From Mycobacterium sp. (lineage in GTDB: Bacteria > Actinomycetota > Actinomycetes > Mycobacteriales > Mycobacteriaceae): a stretch of DNA of 42,423 bases. Shown piece after piece: positions 25,201 to 33,237 of this stretch. Positions within the stretch are counted from its first letter, which is position 1. Every line of letters begins with the position of its first letter. The stretch covers positions 1-42,423 of the forward strand of contig JARLGR010000055.1 of assembly GCA_031292665.1 (NCBI GenBank), in the 5' to 3' direction. The translations under genes and the position numbers were made by a program. The notes below the pieces were generated by a model. The model did no database searches and was not told the DNA's origin. It saw only the letters and a program-made list of their open reading frames with translations.

Positions 25201-26397
25201 ATGACCACGGTCCACCGGCCCGCCGAGCAGTGCCCGACGCTGAACTTCGACTACTCCGAGTCCAAGCCGGTCGGGACCTGGTTGAACACCTATGACGAGC
25301 TGCGGTCACGATTTCCCTGGTTCCGCAACGAGTTTGGGCCCGGATTCTGGACCATGGTCAACTACCAGGGAATCCTGCAGATCATGCAGGACCCGGAGAC
25401 CTTCTCCAACAGCGTCGTCGTTGCCACCGATCCGAATCCGCCGTACAAGTGGATCCCGGAAATGCTCGACGGCGAAGAACACAAGCAATGGCGCCACCAA
25501 CTCGCGCCGTTGTTCGCGCCGGGAGCCGTCGAACGCCTCGACAGCAAGATCCGCCAGCTCGCCGTCGAGCTGGTCGACGGGATCGCCGAGCAGGGCAGCT
25601 GCGACTTCATGGCCGAATTCGCCCAACGGTTCCCGACCACGATCTTCCTGGAAATGATGGGGCTGCCCGTCGACGAGCTCGACCGGTTCATGGCGTGGGA
25701 ACACGACATCCTGCACGCCGGTGGCGGCGACGAGGAACGCATGCAGAAGCAGCTCGAAGCGATGATGGCGGTGATGGGGCGGTTTGTCACCCTCATCGCC
25801 GAGCGCCGCGAGCAGCCGCGCGACGACATCATCAGCAAGGCCCTCGACTACCAGATCGACGGCCAGCCGGTCACCGATGCCGACCTGTTGTCGTTCTGCC
25901 TGCTGATGTTCATGGCCGGGCTCGACACCGTGTCGGCGACGCTGGGCTGGACGTTCTGGCACCTGGCCAGCCACGACAACGACCGAGCCAGAATCGTCGC
26001 GGACCCTTCCATGATCCCGACCGCGGTCGAAGAGTTCGTGCGTGCCTACGCCATCGTGATCCCGGCCCGCAAGGTCATGAAAGACGTTGAGATACAGGGA
26101 TGTCCGATGAAAGCCGGTGACATGGTGTGCATCCCGCTGAATGCTGCCACCCGTGACGACTCTGCGTTCCCGAACGCCTCGACCGTCGACATCACCCGAA
26201 AGCCGAACAACCACATCGGCTTCGGCGCTGGACCGCACCGCTGCCTGGGCTCGCATCTGGCCCGTCGCGAACTCAAGATCGCCCTGGAGGAGTGGCACAA
26301 GCGGATCCCCGACTACCGGCTTGCCGCCGGGGCCGACCTGACCGAAACGGGTGGCCAGTTGGGGCTGGAAACGCTGCCGCTGGTCTGGGGGCGCTGA
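25201..26397 (+). CDS. cytochrome P450
   Basis: A 398-residue soluble class I P450. The I-helix oxygen-activation motif is MAGLDT (238-243), the K-helix ExxR is Glu278-Phe-Val-Arg281, and the heme-binding loop is FGAGPHRCLGSHLARREL with Cys348 as the axial ligand. The N-terminus has no membrane anchor. ATG 25201 follows the operator-like repeat and a weak GGGGATTG site. It would hydroxylate an unactivated carbon using ferredoxin and ferredoxin reductase; neither gene lies beside it. Its stop codon overlaps the ATG of the CoA-transferase (TGATG), so the two proteins are made together. The CYP family cannot be assigned by eye. Confidence 0.92.
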   Translation: MTTVHRPAEQCPTLNFDYSESKPVGTWLNTYDELRSRFPWFRNEFGPGFWTMVNYQGILQIMQDPETFSNSVVVATDPNPPYKWIPEMLDGEEHKQWRHQLAPLFAPGAVERLDSKIRQLAVELVDGIAEQGSCDFMAEFAQRFPTTIFLEMMGLPVDELDRFMAWEHDILHAGGGDEERMQKQLEAMMAVMGRFVTLIAERREQPRDDIISKALDYQIDGQPVTDADLLSFCLLMFMAGLDTVSATLGWTFWHLASHDNDRARIVADPSMIPTAVEEFVRAYAIVIPARKVMKDVEIQGCPMKAGDMVCIPLNAATRDDSAFPNASTVDITRKPNNHIGFGAGPHRCLGSHLARRELKIALEEWHKRIPDYRLAAGADLTETGGQLGLETLPLVWGR

Positions 26398-27626
26398 TGC
26401 AGCGCCCGCTCGACGGCGTCCGCGTCCTGGAAGTCGCTCAGTTCACCTTCGTCCTCTCCGCCGGCGCCGTCCTGGCCGACTGGGGTGCTGATGTCATCAA
26501 AGTCGAAAACCCCGTCACCGGCGACGCTCAGCGTGGCCTGGTCAAAGTTCTCGGTCGCGCGGTGACCGCCCCCGGATCGTCGTTCGCACCCATCATGGAG
26601 GCGCCCAATCGCGGCAAGCGCGGCGTCGGCCTGGGTCTGACCACCGCCGAGGCACGGCCCATCCTCGAGGAGTTGATCCGCCGAAGCGATGTGTTCCTGA
26701 CCAACTATCTGCCCGGTGTCCGGGCCAAGCTGCGCATCGACGTCGAGGACGTCCGCAAGATCAATCCCGACATCATCTATGTCGTGGGCAGCGGATACGG
26801 CATGGACGGGCCTGATCGCAACACCGGTGCCTACGATGCGACGGCGTACTGGGCGCGCGGCGGTAGTGCCAACGGCGTGACGCCCGCCGACGCCGACAGG
26901 GTCGCCTTCATGCCGTCGGGCGCCTACGGCGACAACATCGGCGGACTGGCCATCGCCGGCGGGGTCGCGGCCGCGCTGTACGGCAGGCGGGTCACCGGGC
27001 AGCCGTCTGTGCTGGACGTGTCGCTGCTGGCCGTCGGTGTCTGGGCGACTCAGTTCAGCGTGAACCTGGCCCTGCTCAGCGGCGGGCATCTGCCCAAGAT
27101 CGATAACAGAACCCAGGCTCCCGGAAACCCGTTGACGGGTAACTACCGCACCGGCGACGGGCGGTTCATCCAGCTGTCGATGCTGCAACCGACGCGGTAC
27201 TGGCCCGAATTCTGCGAGCTGATGGGCTGCGGCGAGCACGCTGCCGACCCGCGGTTCAGCTCGCTGGAAGCACTGGCCGAAAATGCCGAGGCGGCCTGCG
27301 ATATCGTCGCCCACGCGATCGGGTCGCGAACCTTCGACGAGTGTGCGCGGCGGCTCAAGCAGGGGACCGGTGCGTGGGCCGCGGTGCAGGACGGCTGGGA
27401 TGTCGGCAACGACGAGGCGCTGATCGCCAACGGGCGCATCGTCGACATCGTCGACGCCGACGGGCAGCCGCAGAAACTGGTCGTCAATCCGGTGAAGTTC
27501 GACGACGCGGCGCTGTCGCTGACCCGGGCGCCGCAGTTCGCCGAGCACACTGACGATGTGCTGCGGGAACTTGGCCTCGACGACGACGCGCTCATCGAGT
27601 TGAAGGTCGCCGGCGCGATCACATGA
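26397..27626 (+). CDS. CaiB/BaiF family CoA-transferase (family III)
   Basis: A 409-residue formyl-CoA-transferase-like protein. It starts MQRPLDGVRVLEVAQFTFVLSA and has LADWGADVIKVENPVTGDAQR, the typical RGKRGVGLGLTTAEARPIL, LTNYLPGVRAKLRI and PDIIYVVGSGYGMDGPDRN. The probable catalytic aspartate is Asp147 in TGAYDATAYWARGG. It moves CoA between carboxylic acids without ATP, or racemises alpha-methyl-acyl-CoA as Amacr-like members do. Placed directly after the P450, it may convert an oxidised side-chain acid to its CoA ester, or epimerise it (inference). The stop overlaps the next start (ATGA), so P450, transferase and TetR form one coupled unit. Confidence 0.9.
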   Translation: MQRPLDGVRVLEVAQFTFVLSAGAVLADWGADVIKVENPVTGDAQRGLVKVLGRAVTAPGSSFAPIMEAPNRGKRGVGLGLTTAEARPILEELIRRSDVFLTNYLPGVRAKLRIDVEDVRKINPDIIYVVGSGYGMDGPDRNTGAYDATAYWARGGSANGVTPADADRVAFMPSGAYGDNIGGLAIAGGVAAALYGRRVTGQPSVLDVSLLAVGVWATQFSVNLALLSGGHLPKIDNRTQAPGNPLTGNYRTGDGRFIQLSMLQPTRYWPEFCELMGCGEHAADPRFSSLEALAENAEAACDIVAHAIGSRTFDECARRLKQGTGAWAAVQDGWDVGNDEALIANGRIVDIVDADGQPQKLVVNPVKFDDAALSLTRAPQFAEHTDDVLRELGLDDDALIELKVAGAIT

Positions 27627-28309
27627 CCGCCGCACAGGCCGAGCGCAGCGACGACGGCTCCGTTCGGGCGCGGCTCATCCGGGCCGCCGAGGTCGAAGTC
27701 GACGAGCACGGCGTCGACGGGCTGCGCATGGAAGCCGCCGCACAGCGGGCCGGCGTGTCCAGGGCCACCGCCTTCCGACAGCTGGGCAGCGTCTCCGAGC
27801 TGCTGATCCAGGTGGCACTGCTGCGCGCCGAGCGTCACATCCAGGCCGTGCACCACCTGGTACGGACCAAGAAAGGGGCGTTCGCCAAGATCGAGGCCGC
27901 GTTGATCTACACCGCCCGCGAGCTGCCCACCGATCCGGCCATCGTCGCCCTGATCGCCCGCCACTCGGCGTCGGTGCACCACCCGCTCGTGCACGAGTCG
28001 GCAGTGCGGGTGATCGGCCCCGTGCTCGAGGAGGGCCAGCGGCGCGGCGAGATCCGGACCGATGTCGGGCTCGACGACCTGATCGATTTCCTCGTCGAGC
28101 AGACCTACCTCGCCGCCGAGGAGGTCGACCGCTCCGAAGCCTCGGCGCGCAAACGCTTCCGGCAGTTCATGATTCCCGCGCTAGAGGCCAAAGGCGAGGT
28201 AGGCGGTGAATTCCTCTCCCATGCCCACGAGGTCGAACAGGCGGTATCAGCGGCAACCGAGGCGCTGGAGAACCTCAGTCACTGGCTAGGGCGCCGTGGG
28301 CCCGGGTGA
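27623..28309 (+). CDS. TetR-family regulator of the P450/CoA-transferase unit
   Basis: A 228-residue TetR protein with RARLIRAAEVEVDEHGVDGL, the HTH RMEAAAQRAGVSRATAFRQL (about 35-54) and a C-terminal regulatory domain rich in charged helices. It is translationally coupled to the CoA-transferase, so it is made whenever the P450 is, the usual arrangement for local feedback control. The inverted repeat before the P450 (25149) is its most likely site (inference). Its last 24 bp overlap the end of the convergent tandem-TetR gene. Confidence 0.88.
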   Translation: MTAAQAERSDDGSVRARLIRAAEVEVDEHGVDGLRMEAAAQRAGVSRATAFRQLGSVSELLIQVALLRAERHIQAVHHLVRTKKGAFAKIEAALIYTARELPTDPAIVALIARHSASVHHPLVHESAVRVIGPVLEEGQRRGEIRTDVGLDDLIDFLVEQTYLAAEEVDRSEASARKRFRQFMIPALEAKGEVGGEFLSHAHEVEQAVSAATEALENLSHWLGRRGPG

Positions 28310-29641
28310 GCGGTGCCCGGCCCGCGGTTCAAGATCACCCAGCAGCGCGCGTTGCAGCACCAGCAGCATCAGGGTGGCGGTCTCGTAGTCGCTGACGTTG
28401 TGCCGCCGCGAGATCGATAGCTCCGTCATCCGGCCCAGCACCGACAAGAACACGGCGGCAGCAACCGGCCGGTCAATGCCGGGCGGCAACTGCACGCAGT
28501 CCAGCAGCGCGGTGACCGCAACGTGGAAACCGCCCATGCCGCGGACCACCGCGTCACCGGCGAGCTGCTGGGCCAAGGTCCCGTCGTACCAGGCGCGGAT
28601 GACGCCGCTGTAGCTGCGATGGAAACGGACGTAGCGACCCAGCCAGGAATGCAGCGCGTCGACGTCGATGCCGGTGCGGGCCAGCTCGTAGAGCTCCGCC
28701 GACAGGTGCCCGCCTTCCAGAACCGACCAGCCGGTGAGCTCCTCGAGGATCTTGACCTTGGTGCTGAAATGCCGATACAACGTCGCGCGGCTGACTGAGG
28801 CCGCCGTGGCGATGTCCTCCATCGCGACCGAGTAGTACCCGCGCTGGTTGAACAGCACCGAGCTCGCCGAGAGCACGTCCTGACGGATCGGCGACACACT
28901 GAAAGGATCAGGCTCTTCGGGCAGCCCAGGCGCCGGTGCCGTGAGCTCATCGCGCACGACAGCGGCCTCTGCCGGCGCCGGGCTCACTTCGGCTATGACG
29001 TCGGCGGGTGTCTCGGGGAAGAGCAGCAACTGCATCGCGACGGTCAGCGAGGCCGTGGTGCGGGCGGCCGAGCACAGGCCGAACATGCCGCGGAACCGGT
29101 ACAGGTTGACCATGTGCGCGATGCGCAGCAGCGCGGCGGCGGCGTCGGCGGGCTCGATGCCGCGGATCCCCGCGTCGCGTAGCTTGCGGGTGATCAGGTC
29201 GGCGTATTGCCCCGACACCGCGCCCGCCTCGGTCTGGGGCAAGCCTTCAATCGCGCCGATGCCGGGAAACTCCAAGAACACCATCGCGTACTTGTCGTAC
29301 AGCTGCGCCCACTCGGTCAGCCACCGGTGCAGGCTGCGCACACCGGCGGCATCGGGGCTCAGCCGCCCCAGGCGGGCGGCGTGCTCGAGCACCGCGGGTT
29401 CACACTGGCGGATCAGTTCCCGGAAGATGTCGTCCTTGCTTTCGAAGTATTGATAGATCGTGGCGCGCGACCCGCCGACGGCTTTAGCGATCGCATCGAT
29501 CGAGGTGCCGTGATAGCTGTGTTCGACGAACAGCTGTCCCGCGCGGGCCACGATCTGCTCGCGCGTGTGCATGCCTCGGCGGCCGACCGCGGGGTTGGTC
29601 GGCGCGTACCCCGGGCGGCGCACCCGCTGCGGACTTGTCAT
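28286..29641 (-). CDS. tandem TetR regulator, Mce3R-like (two HTH domains)
   Basis: A 451-residue protein with two TetR units in one chain. HTH 1 is TREQIVARAGQLFVEHSYHG and SIDAIAKAVGGSRATIYQYF (about 27-66). HTH 2 is RQDVLSASSVLFNQRGYYSV and MEDIATAASVSRATLYRHF (about 253-292). Each is followed by its own helical domain, joined by a Pro/Ala/Glu-rich linker (about 218-250). Mycobacterial Mce3R has this layout and controls lipid-uptake and catabolic genes, and binds as a monomer with pseudo-twofold symmetry. The start may instead be ATG 29674, 8 bp behind the upstream small gene. It ends in a 24-bp antisense overlap with the convergent TetR at 27623. Confidence 0.88.
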   Translation of the reverse strand: MTSPQRVRRPGYAPTNPAVGRRGMHTREQIVARAGQLFVEHSYHGTSIDAIAKAVGGSRATIYQYFESKDDIFRELIRQCEPAVLEHAARLGRLSPDAAGVRSLHRWLTEWAQLYDKYAMVFLEFPGIGAIEGLPQTEAGAVSGQYADLITRKLRDAGIRGIEPADAAAALLRIAHMVNLYRFRGMFGLCSAARTTASLTVAMQLLLFPETPADVIAEVSPAPAEAAVVRDELTAPAPGLPEEPDPFSVSPIRQDVLSASSVLFNQRGYYSVAMEDIATAASVSRATLYRHFSTKVKILEELTGWSVLEGGHLSAELYELARTGIDVDALHSWLGRYVRFHRSYSGVIRAWYDGTLAQQLAGDAVVRGMGGFHVAVTALLDCVQLPPGIDRPVAAAVFLSVLGRMTELSISRRHNVSDYETATLMLLVLQRALLGDLEPRAGHRSPGPTAP

Positions 29642-29682
29642 CGCAGCCCCATCATCGCCGAAAGGCGGCGACATTGGGCCAT

Positions 29683-30000
29683 TCAGCCGCCGGCTGGCGG
29701 CGGCGCGGTGCGCTTGGCCTTGCCGGGGTAACCGAAGAACGACTCGAAGTTGGCATCGTTGATCGGGTTCGCGACGTTGCGGTTAGCCGCCGCGCGCAAG
29801 GTGGCCAGCCGCGCCGTCGCCGTGGCCGCCGCGTCGCGGTCACCGAGGTGCTGCAGTTCAGCCACGCGGGCGGCGGCTGCCGCGATCTCCAGCCGTAACC
29901 GTTCGCCGGCCTCGGTGAACGTGAGCAGGTCGTGGTCGGTTTCGTCGATCTTTTCGCGGGCGCCACCGTCGGGCGACGACCTTTCCTGCATCCCGGACAT
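29683..30000 (-). CDS. small protein of unknown function upstream of the tandem TetR
   Basis: About 105 residues from ATG 30000, which has AGAGAGGCAGAAA upstream; earlier in-frame starts up to 30072 have no such site. The sequence is highly charged, with a probable coiled-coil or helical hairpin (LLTFTEAGERLRLEIAAAAA, then ARVAELQHLG and ATARLATLRAAANR) and a conserved-looking end, NDANFESFFGYPGKAKRTAP. I do not recognise a named family. It is in an operon with the tandem TetR gene and divergent from the amidohydrolase at 30101, so it may be an accessory of that regulator. Confidence 0.65.
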   Translation of the reverse strand: MSGMQERSSPDGGAREKIDETDHDLLTFTEAGERLRLEIAAAAARVAELQHLGDRDAAATATARLATLRAAANRNVANPINDANFESFFGYPGKAKRTAPPPAGG

Positions 30001-30058
30001 TTTCTGCCTCTCTGGCTCTTTACGGGCGTGGTTTGCATCATATACGGTGTGAGATGAC

Positions 30059-30090
30059 CCGTCAGAAATCAAGACGACGCGTCAGAATTC
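30059..30090. repeat. direct repeat CGTCAGAA-(N12)-CGTCAGAA in a divergent promoter
   Basis: CGTCAGAA occurs at 30060-30067 and again at 30080-30087, exactly 20 bp apart (about two helical turns), between the small protein (30000) and the amidohydrolase (30101). The tandem layout fits a tandem-domain regulator such as the adjacent Mce3R-like protein (inference). The second copy is close to the ribosome site GGAGG. Confidence 0.45.
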
Positions 30091-30100
30091 GGAGGCACCG

Positions 30101-31300
30101 ATGCCGCTACACGACCACCACCAGATCGTGTCGGTCGACGACCACCTCATCGAGCATCCCCGGGTGTGGCAGGACCGGCTGCCGCAGAAGTTCCGGGAGG
30201 CCGGCCCGCGGATCATCGAGCAGAACGGCCAGCACCTGTGGACCTACGACGGTCAGGTGTTTCCGACCATTGGGCTCAACGCGGTGGCCGGCAAGCCGAT
30301 GGAGGAGTGGGGCACGGATCCGGTCCGCTACGAGGACATGATCCCGGGCTGCTACGACCCGGCCGCGCGGATCGCCGACATGGATCTCGACGGTGTGCAG
30401 GCCGCGCTGTGCTTCCCGTCGTTCCCCGGCTTTGCCGGCGGCACGTTCTTCCGCGGACAGGACAAGGAGTTGGCACTGCAGTGCGTGCAGGCCTGGAACG
30501 ACTTCTACATTGACGAATGGTGCCCGACCGCGCCGGACCGTTACATTCCGCTGGCGATCCTGCCGGTGTGGGATGCCGCCGCCTCGGTCGCCGAAGCGAC
30601 GCGGGTGGCCGAGAAGGGCGCGCGCACGGTGTCCTTCCCCGACAGTCCGGTGCCGCTGGGCCTGCCGTCGTTCCACTCCGACAAATGGGACGGCCTCTGG
30701 CAGGTCTGCTCGGATGCGCAGATGCCGGTCTCGCTGCACTTCGGGTCGGGCTCCTACGTGCCCGGGTTCTCGTTCTCCTCGATGAAGCCCGGGAGCGATA
30801 TGTTGGCGGCGCTGCCGGACGCGCCGTTCGCGGTCGCCATCACTTTGTTTGCCACCAACCTGATGTGGACCACCGTCGACCTGTTGTTCTCGGGCAAGTT
30901 GCAGCAGTTTCCGAACCTGCAGTTCTCGCTGGCCGAAGGCGGTATCGGCTGGATCCCCTACATCCTGGAACGCACCGACTACGTCTGGGAGCGCCACCGC
31001 TATTACCAGCCGATCGACTTCGACACCCGCCCGTCGGAGTTGTTCCGCAAGCACTTCTGGGGCTGCTTCATCGACGACGAAAACGGCGTGAAGAACCGGC
31101 ACGAGATCGGGATCGACCGCATCACCGTGGAGGTCGACTTCCCACACAGCGACTCCACCTGGCCCAACTCCCGTAAACGCCTGGCCGAGGTACTCGCCGA
31201 CGTCCCCGACGACGAATGTGCGCTGATCGTCGAGGAGAACGCCCGCCGGATGCTCAACTTCCCCCGGGTGCCGGTCCAGGAGGCGGTCCCGTCGGCCTAG
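30101..31300 (+). CDS. amidohydrolase family 2 protein (ACMSD-like)
   Basis: A 399-residue metal-dependent hydrolase or decarboxylase. Metal-site sequences are SVDDHLIEHPRVWQ (Asp13/Asp14/His15), SLHFGSGSYVPG in the middle, LAEGGIGWIPYILERTDYVW and EVDFPHSDSTWPNS near residue 345, which supplies the conserved Asp. The ACMSD-like group includes decarboxylases and C-C hydrolases, and several copies commonly accompany actinobacterial aromatic or steroid clusters. It is divergent from the small-protein/tandem-TetR operon and so probably under that regulator. A strong hairpin follows its stop, so it is transcribed alone. It is related to, but clearly different from, the amidohydrolase at 36084. 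Confidence 0.9.
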   Translation: MPLHDHHQIVSVDDHLIEHPRVWQDRLPQKFREAGPRIIEQNGQHLWTYDGQVFPTIGLNAVAGKPMEEWGTDPVRYEDMIPGCYDPAARIADMDLDGVQAALCFPSFPGFAGGTFFRGQDKELALQCVQAWNDFYIDEWCPTAPDRYIPLAILPVWDAAASVAEATRVAEKGARTVSFPDSPVPLGLPSFHSDKWDGLWQVCSDAQMPVSLHFGSGSYVPGFSFSSMKPGSDMLAALPDAPFAVAITLFATNLMWTTVDLLFSGKLQQFPNLQFSLAEGGIGWIPYILERTDYVWERHRYYQPIDFDTRPSELFRKHFWGCFIDDENGVKNRHEIGIDRITVEVDFPHSDSTWPNSRKRLAEVLADVPDDECALIVEENARRMLNFPRVPVQEAVPSA

Positions 31301-31318
31301 TCGGTGCTGGCAGAATGT

Positions 31319-31348
31319 CGGGCCGGCGGCGCCACGGTCGCCGGCCCG
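31319..31348 (+). terminator. strong hairpin terminator
   Basis: A perfect 10-bp GC-rich stem (CGGGCCGGCG / CGCCGGCCCG) with a 10-nt loop, 18 bp after the amidohydrolase stop. It has no T-run. It separates the amidohydrolase from the Gfo/Idh gene. Confidence 0.6.
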
Positions 31349-31379
31349 CACGAACCATGGACGCGACGGACGGGATTCG

Positions 31380-32468
31380 ATGACGTTACGGGTGGGCGTG
31401 ATCGGTGTGGGCTGGGGCGCGCATGTGCAAGTGCCCGGCTTCCGGGCCGCAGCCGGATACGACCCGGTGGCACTGTGTGCGCGCACGCCGGAGCGGTTGG
31501 ACCGCGCCGCGGCCAAGCTGGGCATCGAGGACACCTGCACCGACTGGCGCGACTTCGTGGCCCGCGACGACCTCGACGTCATCTCGGTGGCCACACCCAC
31601 GGTGCGCCACCACGAGATGACGCTGGCCGCCCTCGCGGCCGGCAAGGCCGTGCTGTGCGAAAAACCATTGGCCGCCGACCTCGGGGCGGCTAAAGAGATG
31701 GTGCGTGCCGCCGAGAAGTCAGGCCGTCCCACCGCATGCTGCTTCGAGAACCGCTGGAATCCGGACTGGCTGACGCTGTCGGCCATGGTCGGCTCGGGTT
31801 ATCTCGGTAAGCAGTACTTCGCCAGGGTCAGCCGCAGCGCCTCGTACTGGCATCCCGGCCACGCGCCGCAGGCCCGCTGGATGTACGACCGTGACTCCGG
31901 TGGCGGGTATCTCGCCGGAATGCTGGTGCACGACATCGACTTTCTGTGCAGTCTGGCCGGCCGGCCGGTCTCGGTGTGCGCCGAGGTGCACACCAGCGAA
32001 CCGGAGCTGCAACTGCCGGACGGTCAGAGCTTGCCCATTACCGCCGACGACACCGCGGCGCTGCTGATGCGCATGGAGTCGGGTATGACCGCGGTGTTGA
32101 GCGTCTCGGTGATGGGTGTGCACGCAGACCACTACCGGCTCGAATTGTTCGGCGCCGACGGCACGATCATCGGTGACGGCACGCTGCGCTCTGCGGTCTA
32201 TCAGTGCGGCGCGGTGGGCGAGGACGGGTTGACTGCGCTGCGGGTCATCGACCGCGCGCCGGCGTACCCCGAGAACCTGCCGACGGGACTGGCCGGTCAT
32301 GCCGCCCGCGCCATGGCGCTGATGTTGCAGGACTGGCGGCCCGCATTCGACGGGCAACCCACTGCCGCGCCGAGCTTCGCCGACGGATTGCTCAGCCTGG
32401 CGGTGATCGACGCGGCGCAGCGCTCGGCGCGCGGCGGTGGCTGGGAGCCCGTCGACGCGACAGTCTGA
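31380..32468 (+). CDS. Gfo/Idh/MocA-family oxidoreductase
   Basis: A 362-residue NAD(P)-dependent dehydrogenase. The Rossmann motif GVIGVGWGAHVQVPGF is at 6-21, the family signature CEKPLAADLGAAKEMV at 93-108 holds the conserved Lys95, and the C-terminal substrate domain includes DSGGGYLAGMLVHDIDFLCSL, with the expected Asp/His pair. Most members act on sugars or inositol, but several act on cyclic alcohols such as bile-acid or terpenoid intermediates. No sugar genes are nearby, so a role on a cyclic alcohol of this pathway is reasonable (inference). It starts about 30 bp after a strong terminator and needs its own promoter. Confidence 0.88.
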   Translation: MTLRVGVIGVGWGAHVQVPGFRAAAGYDPVALCARTPERLDRAAAKLGIEDTCTDWRDFVARDDLDVISVATPTVRHHEMTLAALAAGKAVLCEKPLAADLGAAKEMVRAAEKSGRPTACCFENRWNPDWLTLSAMVGSGYLGKQYFARVSRSASYWHPGHAPQARWMYDRDSGGGYLAGMLVHDIDFLCSLAGRPVSVCAEVHTSEPELQLPDGQSLPITADDTAALLMRMESGMTAVLSVSVMGVHADHYRLELFGADGTIIGDGTLRSAVYQCGAVGEDGLTALRVIDRAPAYPENLPTGLAGHAARAMALMLQDWRPAFDGQPTAAPSFADGLLSLAVIDAAQRSARGGGWEPVDATV

Positions 32469-32498
32469 CGCTTCCCCACCGGCGGTGCTGCTGATAAC

Positions 32499-32513
32499 GT
32501 TAACTAAGTTAGC
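32499..32513. promoter_or_regulatory. predicted operator B6, GTTaACtaaGTtAGC
   Basis: One mismatch from GTTNAC-N3-GTNAAC. It lies 13 bp before the ATG of the small membrane-protein relic and about 215 bp before the DUF35 start. Confidence 0.5.
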
Positions 32514-32526
32514 TATCTCGATTGTG

Positions 32527-32651
32527 ATGGACCGAAAGAGGGAGGCCGTGTGTGCTCGTAGCCGAAACTCCAACGCCGCCATCTTCTCCTCGGCGGCCGC
32601 CTACTCGGCATCGTCGCGCTGGGTATCGTCGTCTACTTCACCACGGTGTGA
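32527..32651 (+). pseudogene. frameshifted single-pass membrane miniprotein
   Basis: ATG 32527 (MDRKREAVCARSRNSNAAIF) is followed, one base out of frame, by LLGGRLLGIVALGIVVYFTTV and a TGA at 32649-32651. Joined across the 1-nt slip near 32585 it would be a 40-residue basic-then-hydrophobic protein with one membrane helix. An in-frame GTG at 32548 with GGGAGGCC upstream is an alternative start. It is either broken or a sequencing slip; its role is unknown. Confidence 0.45.
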
Positions 32652-32730
32652 CACCGCACCTTCACCACGCCGATCAACCGGAGGACCCACAGATCATGTT
32701 CGACCACAGGCTCACCACGCGGAGTCATTC

Positions 32731-33228
32731 GTGACTGACGCCGCGGCCGTCGGTTCGCGGTATCAGCGGCCCCAATTGCGATTGGCGCCAACTCCGACGG
32801 CCGAGTCGACCCCGTTTTGGACCGGCGGACGCAACGGCGAGCTGCTGATCTTCCGCTGCCACGTTTGCGGGCACTTCTACCAACCGCCCGGACCGGTCTG
32901 CTGGCGCTGCCGAAGCTTCGACGTCGCCCCGGAGAAGGTCTCCGGGCGCGCGACCGTGGCCGCATACACCATCAACCGCCAACCCTGGATCCCCGGCTTC
33001 GAACCGCCCTACGTCGTCGCGATCGTCGAGCTCGCCGACGAGCCCGATGTCCGGTTGATCACCAACGTCGTGGACGTCGCGGTCTCCGAGGTCCACGTCG
33101 GTCTGCAGGTCGAGGTGTTCTTCGAAGAGTGGCCGGCGGGAACCGGCGATGACGATCACAAGGTGTGGATTCCGTTGTTCCGTCCGCTGCGTCTGCCCGA
33201 AGCCCGTCACCGCAGCAGCGACCACTGA
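32731..33228 (+). CDS. DUF35 OB-fold protein with zinc ribbon (ChsH2/Ltp-partner type)
   Basis: A 165-residue protein starting at GTG 32731. After PTAESTPFWTGGRNGELLIF it has the rubredoxin-like zinc ribbon CHVCGHFYQPPGPVCWRC and then the OB-fold (VSGRATVAAYTINRQPWIPG, PPYVVAIVELADEPDVRLIT). Such proteins bind acyl-CoA and form complexes with thiolase-fold partners such as Ltp2 or with MaoC hydratases. Here no thiolase is adjacent; the one candidate is at 11059. Upstream is a frameshifted membrane relic and downstream, after 9 bp, a collapsed acyl-CoA synthetase, so this gene survives in a degenerating neighbourhood. Confidence 0.87.
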   Translation: MTDAAAVGSRYQRPQLRLAPTPTAESTPFWTGGRNGELLIFRCHVCGHFYQPPGPVCWRCRSFDVAPEKVSGRATVAAYTINRQPWIPGFEPPYVVAIVELADEPDVRLITNVVDVAVSEVHVGLQVEVFFEEWPAGTGDDDHKVWIPLFRPLRLPEARHRSSDH

Positions 33229-33237
33229 GCCCAGCGG

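Noticed and set aside
30107..31786. A 559-codon open frame on the minus strand opposite the first amidohydrolase and the start of the Gfo/Idh gene
   Set aside because: It is antisense to two well-supported genes, crosses a strong terminator, is Arg/Gly/Val-rich low-information sequence, and is the usual by-product of high-GC codon bias.
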